DNA of 64,000 nucleotides from Novosphingobium resinovorum (GTDB lineage: Bacteria > Pseudomonadota > Alphaproteobacteria > Sphingomonadales > Sphingomonadaceae). This document shows positions 31,379 through 41,256 of the stretch, piece by piece (position 1 is the stretch's first letter; each line of letters opens with the position of its first letter). Under the pieces are notes generated by a model that had not been told where the DNA came from, did no database searches, and was given only the letters and a program-made list of their open reading frames with translations. The DNA is taken from positions 930,001 through 994,000 of the forward strand of contig NZ_CP017075.1 in assembly GCF_001742225.1 (NCBI RefSeq), given 5' to 3'. The translations under genes were made by a program, and so were the position numbers.

Positions 31379-33262
31379 ATGTTGAGCATTCGCGATATCA
31401 CCGTGCGCCTCGGCGGCCGCACCATCATCGACGGCGCGTCGGCCACGCTGCCGCAAAACGGCAAGATCGGGCTGATCGGCCGTAACGGCGCCGGCAAGTC
31501 CACGCTGGTGAAGACCATCATTGGCGAACTCGATCCCGACGGCGGTTCGGTCGAGATGCCGCGCCGTGCGCGTCTCGGCTACATTGCGCAGGAGGCACCC
31601 AACGGCACCCGAACCCCATTCGAGGCAGTGGTAGAAGCCGACACCGAGCGCACCGCACTTCTGGCCGAGGCCGAGACGTGCACCGATCCCAACCGCCTCG
31701 GCGACGTGCACGAGCGGCTGATCGCGATCGACGCCTACACCGCCCCTGCCCGCGCGGCGCGCATCCTCGTCGGCCTCGGCTTCGACGAGGAGATGCAGGC
31801 GCGCCCTCTCGACAGTTTCTCGGGTGGCTGGAAGATGCGCGTCGCGCTCGCCTCGCTGCTGTTCTCCGAGCCCGACGTCATGCTGCTCGACGAACCGTCG
31901 AACCACCTCGACCTCGAAGCGACGCTGTGGCTGGAGAACTTCCTCAAGAGCTACCCCAAGACGCTGCTGGTCATCAGCCACGAGCGCGACCTGCTCAACA
32001 CCGTGGTCGATCACATCCTGCACCTGCAACAGGGCAAGCTGACGCTCTATCCCGGCGACTACGACAGCTTCGAGCGCATCCGCGCCGAACGCGCCGCCCA
32101 GGCCGCCGCCGCCCGCGCCAACCAGGAAGCGCAGAAGAAGAAGCTGGCCGATTACGTCGCGCGCAATTCGGCGCGTGCCTCGACCGCGAAGCAGGCGCAG
32201 TCTCGCGCCAAGATGTTGGCGAAGATGCAGCCGATCGCGGCGATGGCGGAGGACGCCTCGCTCAGCTTCGACTTCCCCAGCCCCGACGAACTGCGCCCAC
32301 CGCTCATCACGCTGGACCTCGCCGCCGTGGGCTACGTCGAGGACAAGCCGATCCTGCGCCGCCTCAACTTGCGCATCGATCCCGAGGACCGCATCGCGCT
32401 GCTGGGCCGCAACGGCAACGGCAAGACCACGCTGGCGCGCCTGCTTGCACGCCAGCTGGAGCCGATGGAAGGCGGGATCACCTTCTCGCCCAAGATCCGC
32501 ATCGGCTACTTCACGCAGTATCAGGTGGAGGAACTGCCGGGCGATTCCACCCCGCTGGAACTGATGACCCGCGCGATGGAGGGCAAGCCGCCGCTCGCGG
32601 TGCGCGGGCAGCTCGGCCGCTTCGGCTTCTCGGGCAACCGCGCGACGGCGGTGACTGGCACGCTTTCGGGCGGTGAGCGCGCGCGTCTGGCGCTGGCGCT
32701 GGTGACGCGCGACGCGCCGCACATGCTGATCCTCGACGAGCCGACCAACCACCTCGACGTCGATGCGCGCGAGGCTCTGGTGCAGGCGCTCAACTCGTTC
32801 GAGGGCGCGGTGATCCTCGTCAGCCACGATCGCCACATGGTCGAACTGGCGGCCGACCGGCTGGTACTGGTCGAAGGCGGCACGGCGGAGAACTACGACG
32901 GGTCGATGGAGGACTACATCGACTTCGTGCTCGGCCGGAACCAGCCCAAGGTCGAGACGGTCTCAGCCAAGGGCGGCGATGCACCGGTCAAGAAGAGCGG
33001 CGCCATCGCGCGCGAGGAACTGAAGGCACTGCGCAAGAAGGTGACGGCGGCCGAGACGCGCATGAAGCGCGCACAAGCTCACGTCGACAGCCTGCTCGAC
33101 GCGCTGGCCGATCCGGCCTCGGCGAAGGGCGATCTCAAGGGCCTGGCAGTCGGTGCGCTGGGCAAGCTTCACGGGACGGCGGCGGAAGCCCTCGAACTGG
33201 CCGAGACCGAATGGCTGGAGGTCCACGAAGAACTCGAAACCTTGATGGGCCGCGGGAAATGA
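31379..33262 (+). CDS. ABC-F family ATPase (translation-associated)
   Basis: 627 residues with two complete ATP-binding cassettes and no membrane domain. Cassette 1: Walker A GRNGAGKST, signature FSGGWKMR, Walker B LLLDEPSNHLD. Cassette 2: Walker A GRNGNGKTT, signature LSGGERAR, Walker B LILDEPTNHLD. A basic inter-domain linker and a C-terminal coiled coil (about 545-627) are present, closest in layout to the Uup/YheS types. ABC-F proteins act on the ribosome. It is coupled to the next gene by a 4-base overlap. Confidence 0.92.
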   Translation: MLSIRDITVRLGGRTIIDGASATLPQNGKIGLIGRNGAGKSTLVKTIIGELDPDGGSVEMPRRARLGYIAQEAPNGTRTPFEAVVEADTERTALLAEAETCTDPNRLGDVHERLIAIDAYTAPARAARILVGLGFDEEMQARPLDSFSGGWKMRVALASLLFSEPDVMLLDEPSNHLDLEATLWLENFLKSYPKTLLVISHERDLLNTVVDHILHLQQGKLTLYPGDYDSFERIRAERAAQAAAARANQEAQKKKLADYVARNSARASTAKQAQSRAKMLAKMQPIAAMAEDASLSFDFPSPDELRPPLITLDLAAVGYVEDKPILRRLNLRIDPEDRIALLGRNGNGKTTLARLLARQLEPMEGGITFSPKIRIGYFTQYQVEELPGDSTPLELMTRAMEGKPPLAVRGQLGRFGFSGNRATAVTGTLSGGERARLALALVTRDAPHMLILDEPTNHLDVDAREALVQALNSFEGAVILVSHDRHMVELAADRLVLVEGGTAENYDGSMEDYIDFVLGRNQPKVETVSAKGGDAPVKKSGAIAREELKALRKKVTAAETRMKRAQAHVDSLLDALADPASAKGDLKGLAVGALGKLHGTAAEALELAETEWLEVHEELETLMGRGK

Positions 33263-33720
33263 GCGTCGCCTTCCGGCGCGACGGGGATGAGGAGCACTTG
33301 GAGCCCAAGTTCGAGGTGCCGATCCCGCCGGGTCCGAACCTTGTGACCGTACACGGGCGGCAACTGATCGTCGGCAAGATCGCGGAATTGGAAGCACAAG
33401 TCGCGGCACTGACCGAGGAGACCGCGCTCACTTCGGCCAAGCGGGATTTGCGCTACTGGCAGGCGCGGGTCGATACGGCGCAAGTGCAGCCGGTGCCGGA
33501 GGGCGGCATCGTCCGCTTCGGCAGCCGCGTGCGGTTCATGCTGGGGGGCAAGGCGCGCGAGATCGTCATCGTCGGCCATGACGAGGCAGATCCGGCGCAC
33601 GACCGGCTCGCATTCGTCGCCCCGCTCGCCAAGGCACTGCTGGGCGCGGAAGTGGGCGATTTCGTGGACTTCAACGGCCGGGAAGAGGCGATCGAAGTTC
33701 TGGAAGTCAGCGCGGGATAA
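33259..33720 (+). CDS. GreA/GreB-family transcription factor-like protein
   Basis: 153 residues from an ATG overlapping the ABC-F stop by four bases. An N-terminal coiled coil (about 38-75) is followed by a GreA/GreB C-terminal FKBP-like domain (VRFGSRVRFMLGGKAREIVIVG, LAKALLGAEVGDFVDF). The coiled-coil tip does not show the usual acidic DD pair that Gre factors need to stimulate RNA polymerase cleavage, so it may have a different role. Confidence 0.8.
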   Translation: MSVAFRRDGDEEHLEPKFEVPIPPGPNLVTVHGRQLIVGKIAELEAQVAALTEETALTSAKRDLRYWQARVDTAQVQPVPEGGIVRFGSRVRFMLGGKAREIVIVGHDEADPAHDRLAFVAPLAKALLGAEVGDFVDFNGREEAIEVLEVSAG

Positions 33721-33727
33721 TCTACTT

Positions 33728-33804
33728 CGTCATTGCGAGCGAAGCGAAGCAATCCAGAGCAGCACCACGACGCCCTGGGTTGCTTCGCTTCGCTCGCAAT
33801 GACG
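33728..33804. repeat. Long perfect inverted repeat (25-bp arms)
   Basis: Arm 33728-33752 and arm 33780-33804 are exact reverse complements (each beginning or ending with cgtcattgcgagcgaagcg), separated by 27 bases. It lies between convergent genes and can form a very stable hairpin, probably acting as a bidirectional terminator. Sequence family differs from the other repeats here. Confidence 0.85.
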
Positions 33805-33813
33805 AGGGGCTAG

Positions 33814-34707
33814 TTAGCGCACCCAGTCTTTCTCGGGAATACCAAGCAGGCGCAGCACGCTGGTCAGGTCACCGCGATCGATCCAGCCGTTCGAGGCCGC
33901 GCGTGCCTTGGGCTTGGCGTGATAGGCGATGCCGTAAGTCGCCGTCTCCAACATCGGAATATCATTCGCACCGTCGCCGGTCGCGAGACTGGTGACACCC
34001 TCGCCCCCCATGTTTCCGGCCGCTTCCAGTTCGGCCAGCAGCGTCGCCTTCTTCACCGACGAATCGACGATCCCGCCGACGAGGCCGCCGGTCAGCTTGC
34101 CGTCCGCAACTTCGAGGCGGTTGCCGACGACATGCTCGAAGCCCAGCATCTCCGCCACGGGATCGGCGAAGTGATGGAAGCCGCCGGTCACCAGTACGGT
34201 GCGGCAGCCCAGCTTCTTGAGCGTCTCGACCAGCACTTTCGCACCCGGCATCGGCCGGATTCGCGTGGCGAGGCATTCGTCGATGGCGCTGGTGGAGAGC
34301 CCCTTCAGCAGCCCGACACGCTCGCGCAGGGCCTGCTCGAAGTCGAGTTCGCCCTGCATGGCGCGCTCTGTGATGTCGGCGATGCGCTCCTTCAACCCTG
34401 CGAAATCGCCGAGTTCGTCGATGCATTCCTGCCCGATCATGGTCGAATCCATGTCGGAAATGAACACCTTGGGCACCACCGGTTCATCGGCGGCGACGAG
34501 GCCGTCAGTCGTGCCGAAATGCGCGTCGAGCGCGGCGCGCAGGACGTCGGCGTTATCATCAGGCGAGTCGATCTGCATCGTCTGCCCGCAGAAATCGAGC
34601 ATCGTCGCATCCGCGATCCGCACGCCGCCTTCAGCCATTTGCGCTTTCGCGGCTTCGAGACTGGTCGAAAGATGATCCGGTTCTGCTATCAGCCGGGCAA
34701 TGAGCAC
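33814..34707 (-). CDS. serB: Phosphoserine phosphatase
   Basis: 297 residues from a GTG at 34707, which starts at the conserved LIARLIAE strand; an ATG at 34770 would add 21 unlike residues. HAD motifs: DMDSTMIGQE (nucleophile Asp), TGGFHHFADP, and GDGANDIPML. An ACT-like N-terminal domain covers about residues 1-80. It makes L-serine, which feeds the glycine cleavage system. Its start overlaps the start of miaA on the opposite strand by 8 bases. Confidence 0.92.
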   Translation of the reverse strand: MLIARLIAEPDHLSTSLEAAKAQMAEGGVRIADATMLDFCGQTMQIDSPDDNADVLRAALDAHFGTTDGLVAADEPVVPKVFISDMDSTMIGQECIDELGDFAGLKERIADITERAMQGELDFEQALRERVGLLKGLSTSAIDECLATRIRPMPGAKVLVETLKKLGCRTVLVTGGFHHFADPVAEMLGFEHVVGNRLEVADGKLTGGLVGGIVDSSVKKATLLAELEAAGNMGGEGVTSLATGDGANDIPMLETATYGIAYHAKPKARAASNGWIDRGDLTSVLRLLGIPEKDWVR

Positions 34708-35680
34708 TGCGAATTCCCTTGATGCGCCATACGATATCTCAGCCGGAGACCGGCCGCCGCTGGCGCTCATCGCAGGGCCGACCGCCAGCGGCAAGAGCGA
34801 TTGTGCGGTCGCCCTGGCGCAGGAACTCGAACGTCGGGGCCGCCGCGCGGTGGTGGTCAACGCGGACAGCTCGCAAGTCTACGCCGACCTGACGGTCCTG
34901 AGCGCGCGTCCGACCGAAGCGGACATGGGCGGCATCGAGCACCGCCTGTTCGGTGCCTGGGACGGCGCGCAAAGCTGCTCCGCAGCCGACTGGGCGCGCG
35001 CGGCAGCCGGGACCATCGCGCAAGTCCACGCCGAGGGCGCGGTGCCGATCCTCGTCGGCGGCACCGGCCTTTATATCCGCACCATGCTCGACGGGATCGC
35101 GCCGATCCCTGCGATCGATCCGGACATCCGCGAGGCGGTGCGTGCCCTGCCCGTCGCCGAGGCCTACGCTGCCCTCCTCGTCGAAGACCCCGAGCGTGCC
35201 GCCCGCCTCTCCCCGGCAGATACCACGCGCGTCGCACGCGCGCTGGAGGTCGTGCGCTCCACCGGTCACGGCCTCACGCACTGGCAGACACAGACCGAAG
35301 GCGGCATCGGCCACGCGGTCGCGCTTCACCCTGCGATCCTGCTGCCCGAGCGCCAGTGGCTTTATGCGCGCTGCGACCTGCGGTTCGAGCGCATGGTCGA
35401 GCGCGGCGCCCTGGCGGAAGTGGAGGCACTCCTCGCCCGCGATCTCGACCCCGCCCTCGCGGTGATGCGCGCCATCGGCGTCCCGGAGCTCACGGGCGTC
35501 ATCAAGGGCGAATGGACGCTGCAAACCGCCATCGAACGCGGATCGCAGGCGACCCGCAACTACGCCAAGCGCCAATTTACGTGGCTGAGGCACCAGCCCC
35601 CTGCGGATTGGCATCGCCTGCAATGTGAAAATTACAACTCAAATGCCATAAATGATATTTTATTGCGCTTTCCGGGTTGA
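34700..35680 (+). CDS. miaA: tRNA dimethylallyltransferase MiaA
   Basis: 326 residues. P-loop GPTASGKS (about 28-35), NADSSQVYADL, the GGTGLYIRTML segment and RNYAKRQFTWLRHQ are all family hallmarks. It isoprenylates A37 of tRNAs reading UNN codons. No in-frame start exists between the ATG at 34700 and the P-loop region, so this start is firm and it overlaps the divergent serB start. Confidence 0.94.
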   Translation: MSTANSLDAPYDISAGDRPPLALIAGPTASGKSDCAVALAQELERRGRRAVVVNADSSQVYADLTVLSARPTEADMGGIEHRLFGAWDGAQSCSAADWARAAAGTIAQVHAEGAVPILVGGTGLYIRTMLDGIAPIPAIDPDIREAVRALPVAEAYAALLVEDPERAARLSPADTTRVARALEVVRSTGHGLTHWQTQTEGGIGHAVALHPAILLPERQWLYARCDLRFERMVERGALAEVEALLARDLDPALAVMRAIGVPELTGVIKGEWTLQTAIERGSQATRNYAKRQFTWLRHQPPADWHRLQCENYNSNAINDILLRFPG

Positions 35681-35851
35681 CCTGACATATCCACATGCCT
35701 AGAGGCCGATCCTACCTCGCTGATGGAAGTTATGCGGGGAGGAGAGGAGACGACCCGGTACGCCCAAGCCGACGTGCCGGGTCGGATTCATTAGGGAGGC
35801 AGCCGGAATTGCCGGTGCTCCCGCCCGAACGAATTAATGAAGGAATGTATT
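35677..35851 (+). promoter_or_regulatory. Putative promoter and structured leader of the ilvBNC genes
   Basis: A TTGACC hexamer at 35677 is followed after 17 bases by TAGAGG, a plausible weak promoter overlapping the end of miaA. The leader contains a 12-bp hairpin (arms 35751-35762 and 35773-35784, one G-U) then GGATTCATT, and a second GC-rich hairpin near 35794-35822. No leader peptide rich in Leu, Ile or Val codons is seen, so classical attenuation is not supported. Confidence 0.4.
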
Positions 35852-37594
35852 GTGAGTGAAGAGCGCAGCGGCGCGAGCATCCTGGTCGAAAGCCTGGTCA
35901 AGCAGGGGGTCGAGTTCGTATTCGGCTATCCCGGCGGCGCCGTGCTACCGATCTACGACGCTCTCTTCGGTGACGAACGACTTCGCCACATCCTCGTCCG
36001 CCACGAGGCCGGTGCGGCGCACGCCGCCGAAGGTTATGCGCGTTCGACCGGCAAGCCCGGCGTCGTGCTGGTCACCTCCGGCCCCGGCGCGACCAACGCG
36101 ATCACAGGCATTGCCGACGCGTTCCTGGATTCGATCCCGCTTGTGGTCATCACCGGCCAGGTTCCCACCGGGCTGATCGGATCGGATGCATTCCAGGAAG
36201 CCGACACCGTTGGCATCTCGCGCCACTGCACCAAGCACAACTATCTGGTGAAGGACCCGAACGACCTTGCCGCGGTGATCGACGAGGCGTTCCAGATCGC
36301 CACCACCGGCCGCCCCGGCCCAGTGCTGATCGACATCCCCAAGGATGTCCAGATCGCCATGGCAACGTGGAACGACGGCCCGATCCAGCGCAAGCAGCGC
36401 TACAACCCGCGCACCGAGGGCACCTCGGAAGAGATCGCCCGCGCGGTCGAGATGCTGGCCAATGCCAAGGCTCCGGTGTTCTACACCGGCGGCGGCGTCA
36501 TCAACGCCGGTCCGCGCGCCACCGCGCTGCTGCGCGAGCTGCAGGCGAAGACCGGCGCGCCCGTCACCTCCACGCTGATGGGCCTCGGCGCGTTCCCGGC
36601 CGACCACGCCGACTGGCTGGGCATGCTGGGCATGCACGGAACGTTCGAGGCCAACATGGCGATGAACCAGGCTGACCTCATCCTGTGCGTCGGTGCCCGC
36701 TTCGACGACCGCGTGACCGGCCGCCTCGACGCCTTCGCGCCGAATTCCGAGAAGATTCACATCGACATCGACCGCGCATCAATCAACAAGGTCGTGCCGG
36801 TGGACCTGCCGATCATCGGCGACTGCGCCGTGGTGCTCGAACAGATCCTCACCGAGTGGGGCACCCGCAAGGCTCAGGACCTGACCGCGTGGAAGGCCCG
36901 CGTCGACGGCTGGCGGGAACGCAAGAGCCTCGCTTACCCCTCGAACGCGCAGGCGATCATGCCGCAGCTGGCGGTCGAGCGACTGTACGAGCTGACCAAG
37001 TCGAAGGACCCGGTTATCTCCACCGAAGTCGGCCAGCACCAGATGTGGGCGGCACAGTACTTCCCCTTCTTTAAGCCCAACAAGTGGCTGACTTCGGGCG
37101 GTCTGGGCACCATGGGCTACGGCCTGCCCGCAGCGATCGGCGCGCAGTGCGGCAACCCCGACAGCCTCGTCATCGACATCGCGGGCGACGCCTCGATCCA
37201 GATGAACATCCAGGAGCTGGGCACCGCCACGCAGTACCGCCTGCCGGTCAAGGTCTTCATCCTCAACAACGAGTGGATGGGCATGGTCCGCCAGTGGCAG
37301 GAACTGACGTACGAGAGCCGCTATTCGAACTCCTATTCGGACAGCCTGCCTGACTTCGTGAAGCTGGCCGAGGCTTACGGCTGGAAGGGCATCCGCATCG
37401 AGAACGAGAGCGAGCTTGATGCGGGCATCCAGGCGATGATCGACCATCCCGGTCCGGTGATCGTCGACTGTCTGGTCCACAAGGAAACCAACTGCTTCCC
37501 GATGATCCCCTCGGGCGCGGCGCACACCGACATGATCCTCTACGGCGACAGCGTTGCCGGCACGATGGACGACGAAGCCAAAGCGCTGGTCTGA
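35852..37594 (+). CDS. ilvB: Acetolactate synthase large subunit
   Basis: 580 residues from a GTG at 35852 with AAGGA 8 bases upstream; an ATG 15 bases earlier has no ribosome site. TPP enzyme features: catalytic Glu in RHEAGAAHAAEGYA, FAD-binding centre, and the TPP/Mg motif starting GDASIQMNIQEL and ending NN. It condenses pyruvate to acetolactate, or with 2-ketobutyrate, for Val/Leu/Ile synthesis. The small subunit follows after 14 bases. Confidence 0.96.
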   Translation: MSEERSGASILVESLVKQGVEFVFGYPGGAVLPIYDALFGDERLRHILVRHEAGAAHAAEGYARSTGKPGVVLVTSGPGATNAITGIADAFLDSIPLVVITGQVPTGLIGSDAFQEADTVGISRHCTKHNYLVKDPNDLAAVIDEAFQIATTGRPGPVLIDIPKDVQIAMATWNDGPIQRKQRYNPRTEGTSEEIARAVEMLANAKAPVFYTGGGVINAGPRATALLRELQAKTGAPVTSTLMGLGAFPADHADWLGMLGMHGTFEANMAMNQADLILCVGARFDDRVTGRLDAFAPNSEKIHIDIDRASINKVVPVDLPIIGDCAVVLEQILTEWGTRKAQDLTAWKARVDGWRERKSLAYPSNAQAIMPQLAVERLYELTKSKDPVISTEVGQHQMWAAQYFPFFKPNKWLTSGGLGTMGYGLPAAIGAQCGNPDSLVIDIAGDASIQMNIQELGTATQYRLPVKVFILNNEWMGMVRQWQELTYESRYSNSYSDSLPDFVKLAEAYGWKGIRIENESELDAGIQAMIDHPGPVIVDCLVHKETNCFPMIPSGAAHTDMILYGDSVAGTMDDEAKALV

Positions 37595-37608
37595 GGACGA
37601 GAGAACCC

Positions 37609-38127
37609 ATGATGCACATCCAGCATGAAGCCGAGGAACGGCACGTCCTGACCGTGACGGTCGACAACGAGGCGGGCATTCTCGCCAAGATCGCAGGCCT
37701 GTTCACCGCACGCGGCTACAATATCGACAGCCTCACCGTGGCCGACATCACCGACAACCATTCGGTGAGCCGGATCACGATCGTGACGCACGGCCCGCGC
37801 AGCCAGATCGACCAGATCCACGCGCAGCTCGAGCGTCTCGTTCCGGTCCACAAGGTCGTCGATCTCACCGAAGTCGGCCCGCATGTGGCGCGCGAACTGG
37901 CGCTGGTGAAGGTCGCGGGCGTCGGCGAGAAGCGTGTCGAGGCCCTGCGTATCGCCGACGTGTTCCGCGCTCGCCCGGTCGATACCACGACCGAAAGCTT
38001 CATCTTCGAGATGACCGGCGCCCCGGACAAGATCGACAGCTTCGTGGCGCTGATGCGCGACCTCGGCCTCGTCGAGGTCGGCCGCACCGGCATCGTCGCC
38101 ATGGCCCGTGGGCCTGAAGAAGCCTGA
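37609..38127 (+). CDS. ilvN: Acetolactate synthase small (regulatory) subunit
   Basis: 172 residues. An N-terminal ACT domain (about 10-85; VDNEAGILAKIAGLFTARGYNIDSL) binds the feedback inhibitor valine, and the C-terminal ALS_ss domain shows ELALVKVAG and MTGAPDKIDSF. It activates and regulates IlvB. An AGGACGAGAG site precedes the ATG. Also called ilvH in other species. Confidence 0.95.
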   Translation: MMHIQHEAEERHVLTVTVDNEAGILAKIAGLFTARGYNIDSLTVADITDNHSVSRITIVTHGPRSQIDQIHAQLERLVPVHKVVDLTEVGPHVARELALVKVAGVGEKRVEALRIADVFRARPVDTTTESFIFEMTGAPDKIDSFVALMRDLGLVEVGRTGIVAMARGPEEA

Positions 38128-38172
38128 ACTTCAAAATTGCGTTGGCCCGTTCGGGCGGCGCTTGGACAATAA

Positions 38173-39228
<1,056 letters not shown>

Positions 39229-39249
39229 GGTTCATCCGAATCCTTGCGG

Positions 39250-39283
39250 CGGGCGGGTGGTCGAAAGGCCGCCCGCCCGTTTT
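39250..39283 (+). terminator. Rho-independent terminator after ilvC
   Basis: 13-bp GC-rich stem (39250-39262 with 39267-39279, two G-U pairs) closed by a GAAA tetraloop and followed by TTTTGCTTT. It lies 22 bases past the ilvC stop. Confidence 0.92.
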
Positions 39284-39291
39284 GCTTTGGC

Positions 39292-39570
39292 TCATCGCTT
39301 CCGCCGCGTCGGCGCATGAAAATCCGGCGGCTTTCCCGCCACCCAGCGCACGAACCGCGCGATTTCCTCCACCTTCAGAAGCTCCGCGCTTTCCGGCTTC
39401 ATCCGCGCCAGTTGCGCATTGCCCAGCGCTGCATGGATCGTCCGGTGACAGATCGGATGAAGCGGCACCGTCTCGCGCCCTCCCCGGCTCTTGGGCACCG
39501 GGTGATGCCATTCCACCTTGCACCCCAGCGGCCGTGCGCACAGCCAGCAGGTGCGATCGTCATCGTCCAC
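39292..39570 (-). CDS. HNH-type endonuclease-like protein
   Basis: 92 residues from a GTG with a GGAGGG site. Zinc-binding CWLCARPLG and the HNH core EWHHPVPKSRGGRETVPLHPICHRTIHA are visible; the paired Cys and the His-His-His pattern fit a minimal HNH nuclease. Such short stand-alone HNH proteins are common in Sphingomonadales and of unknown role. It is convergent with ilvC. Confidence 0.85.
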   Translation of the reverse strand: MDDDDRTCWLCARPLGCKVEWHHPVPKSRGGRETVPLHPICHRTIHAALGNAQLARMKPESAELLKVEEIARFVRWVAGKPPDFHAPTRRKR

Positions 39571-39683
39571 TTCGCCCTCCGGTGCAGCGCATTAGTAAGT
39601 TATCAAAGTTTCAACCTTAACAGTGCCTGGAATTAGGCATGGATCGCCCCCTTCCAAGGGCGGCGCTTGAGGTTGACGGTTTC

Positions 39684-41192
39684 ATGACGGCATTCGGTCG
39701 GCGCAACGGCATCGGTGGTATGGGTCAGGGCGCGCGCCCTGCTTTCGGCGTGGCGAAGCCGCTCAAGAGCGGAGGCGATGTCGTCGCCGCCATTCCGGGT
39801 TCGGCGCCCGTTCCCGGCGACCAGTTTCCCTCCATCTCGGGCGACTCGCTTGCCCCGTCGCGCGACGATGCCATGTCGCGGCTCGCCGATCGCGCCAACG
39901 CGGTCCATGCCGAGTCCGAGCAGAACGGCTTCGAAGCCTCGATCCACAAGATCAAAGAGCAGGTTCTGCCGCGCCTGCTGGAGCGCGTCGATCCCGAAGC
40001 CGCCGCGACGCTGACCAAGGATGAGCTGTCGGAGGAATTCCGTCCGATCATCATGGAGGTCCTCGCCGAGTTGAAGATCACCTTCAACCGCCGCGAACAG
40101 TTCGCGCTGGAAAAGGTGCTGATCGACGAACTGCTCGGCTTCGGGCCGCTGGAGGAACTGCTCAACGACCCGGATATCTCCGATATCATGGTCAACGGCC
40201 CGAACCAGACCTACATCGAAAAGAAGGGCAAGCTGCAGCTCGCACCGACCAAGTTCCGCGACGAGCAGCACTTGTTCCAGATCGCCCAGCGCATCGTCAA
40301 CCAAGTCGGCCGCCGTGTCGACCAGACCACGCCGCTGGCCGACGCCCGCCTCAAGGACGGCAGCCGCGTCAACGTGATCGTCCCGCCGCTGTCGCTGCGC
40401 GGAACTGCCATCTCGATCCGTAAGTTCTCCGAGAAGCCGATCACCATCGACATGCTCCAGGGCTTCGGCTCGATGAGCGAGAAGATGGCGACCGCGCTCA
40501 AGATCGCCGGGGCCTGCCGCATGAACGTGGTGATCTCGGGCGGTACGGGTTCGGGCAAGACGACGATGCTCAACGCCCTGTCCAAGATGATCGACCCGGG
40601 CGAGCGCGTGCTGACGATCGAGGACGCGGCCGAACTTCGCCTGCAGCAGCCCCACTGGTTGCCGCTGGAAACCCGTCCGCCGAACCTCGAAGGCCAGGGC
40701 GCGATCACCATCGGCGACCTCGTCAAGAACGCCCTGCGTATGCGTCCTGACCGCATCATCCTCGGCGAAATCCGCGGCGCCGAGTGCTTCGACCTGCTCG
40801 CCGCCATGAACACAGGCCACGACGGTTCGATGTGCACGCTCCACGCCAACAGCCCGCGCGAATGCCTGGGCCGTATGGAGAACATGATCCTGATGGGCGA
40901 CATCAAGATCCCCAAGGAAGCCATCAGCCGCCAGATCGCCGAGTCCGTCGACCTCATCGTGCAGGTGAAGCGCCTGCGCGACGGCTCGCGCCGCACCACC
41001 AACATCACCGAGGTGATCGGCATGGAAGGCGACGTCATCGTCACCCAGGAACTGTTCAAGTTCGAGTATCTGGACGAGACCGACGACGGCAAGATCATCG
41101 GCGAATTCCGCCCCTCGGGCCTGCGCCCCTACACGCTGGAGAAGGCCCGCCAGTTCGGCTTCGACCAGGCCTATCTCGAAGCCTGTCTGTAA
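39684..41192 (+). CDS. cpaF: CpaF-type secretion/pilus ATPase
   Basis: 502 residues from the ATG at 39684 (MTAFGRRNG); an earlier ATG at 39639 is possible. The N-terminal part to about 95 is low in structure. The type II/IV secretion ATPase core has Walker A GGTGSGKTT, the Asp box ILGEIRGAECFD, and the His box GHDGSMCTLHANS. CpaF drives Tad/Flp pilus assembly. No other tad/cpa genes are in the window, so the gene is isolated here. Confidence 0.9.
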   Translation: MTAFGRRNGIGGMGQGARPAFGVAKPLKSGGDVVAAIPGSAPVPGDQFPSISGDSLAPSRDDAMSRLADRANAVHAESEQNGFEASIHKIKEQVLPRLLERVDPEAAATLTKDELSEEFRPIIMEVLAELKITFNRREQFALEKVLIDELLGFGPLEELLNDPDISDIMVNGPNQTYIEKKGKLQLAPTKFRDEQHLFQIAQRIVNQVGRRVDQTTPLADARLKDGSRVNVIVPPLSLRGTAISIRKFSEKPITIDMLQGFGSMSEKMATALKIAGACRMNVVISGGTGSGKTTMLNALSKMIDPGERVLTIEDAAELRLQQPHWLPLETRPPNLEGQGAITIGDLVKNALRMRPDRIILGEIRGAECFDLLAAMNTGHDGSMCTLHANSPRECLGRMENMILMGDIKIPKEAISRQIAESVDLIVQVKRLRDGSRRTTNITEVIGMEGDVIVTQELFKFEYLDETDDGKIIGEFRPSGLRPYTLEKARQFGFDQAYLEACL

Positions 41193-41256
41193 CGAAGTGC
41201 ACCCCGGCGGATCACCCCGGGGTTTACACAAACGAGGCAGTGAAACATCCGTCACC

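Noticed and set aside
35700..35851. Leader-peptide attenuation of ilvB
   Set aside because: Short frames in the leader lack runs of Leu, Ile or Val codons and the hairpins lack a T-run.
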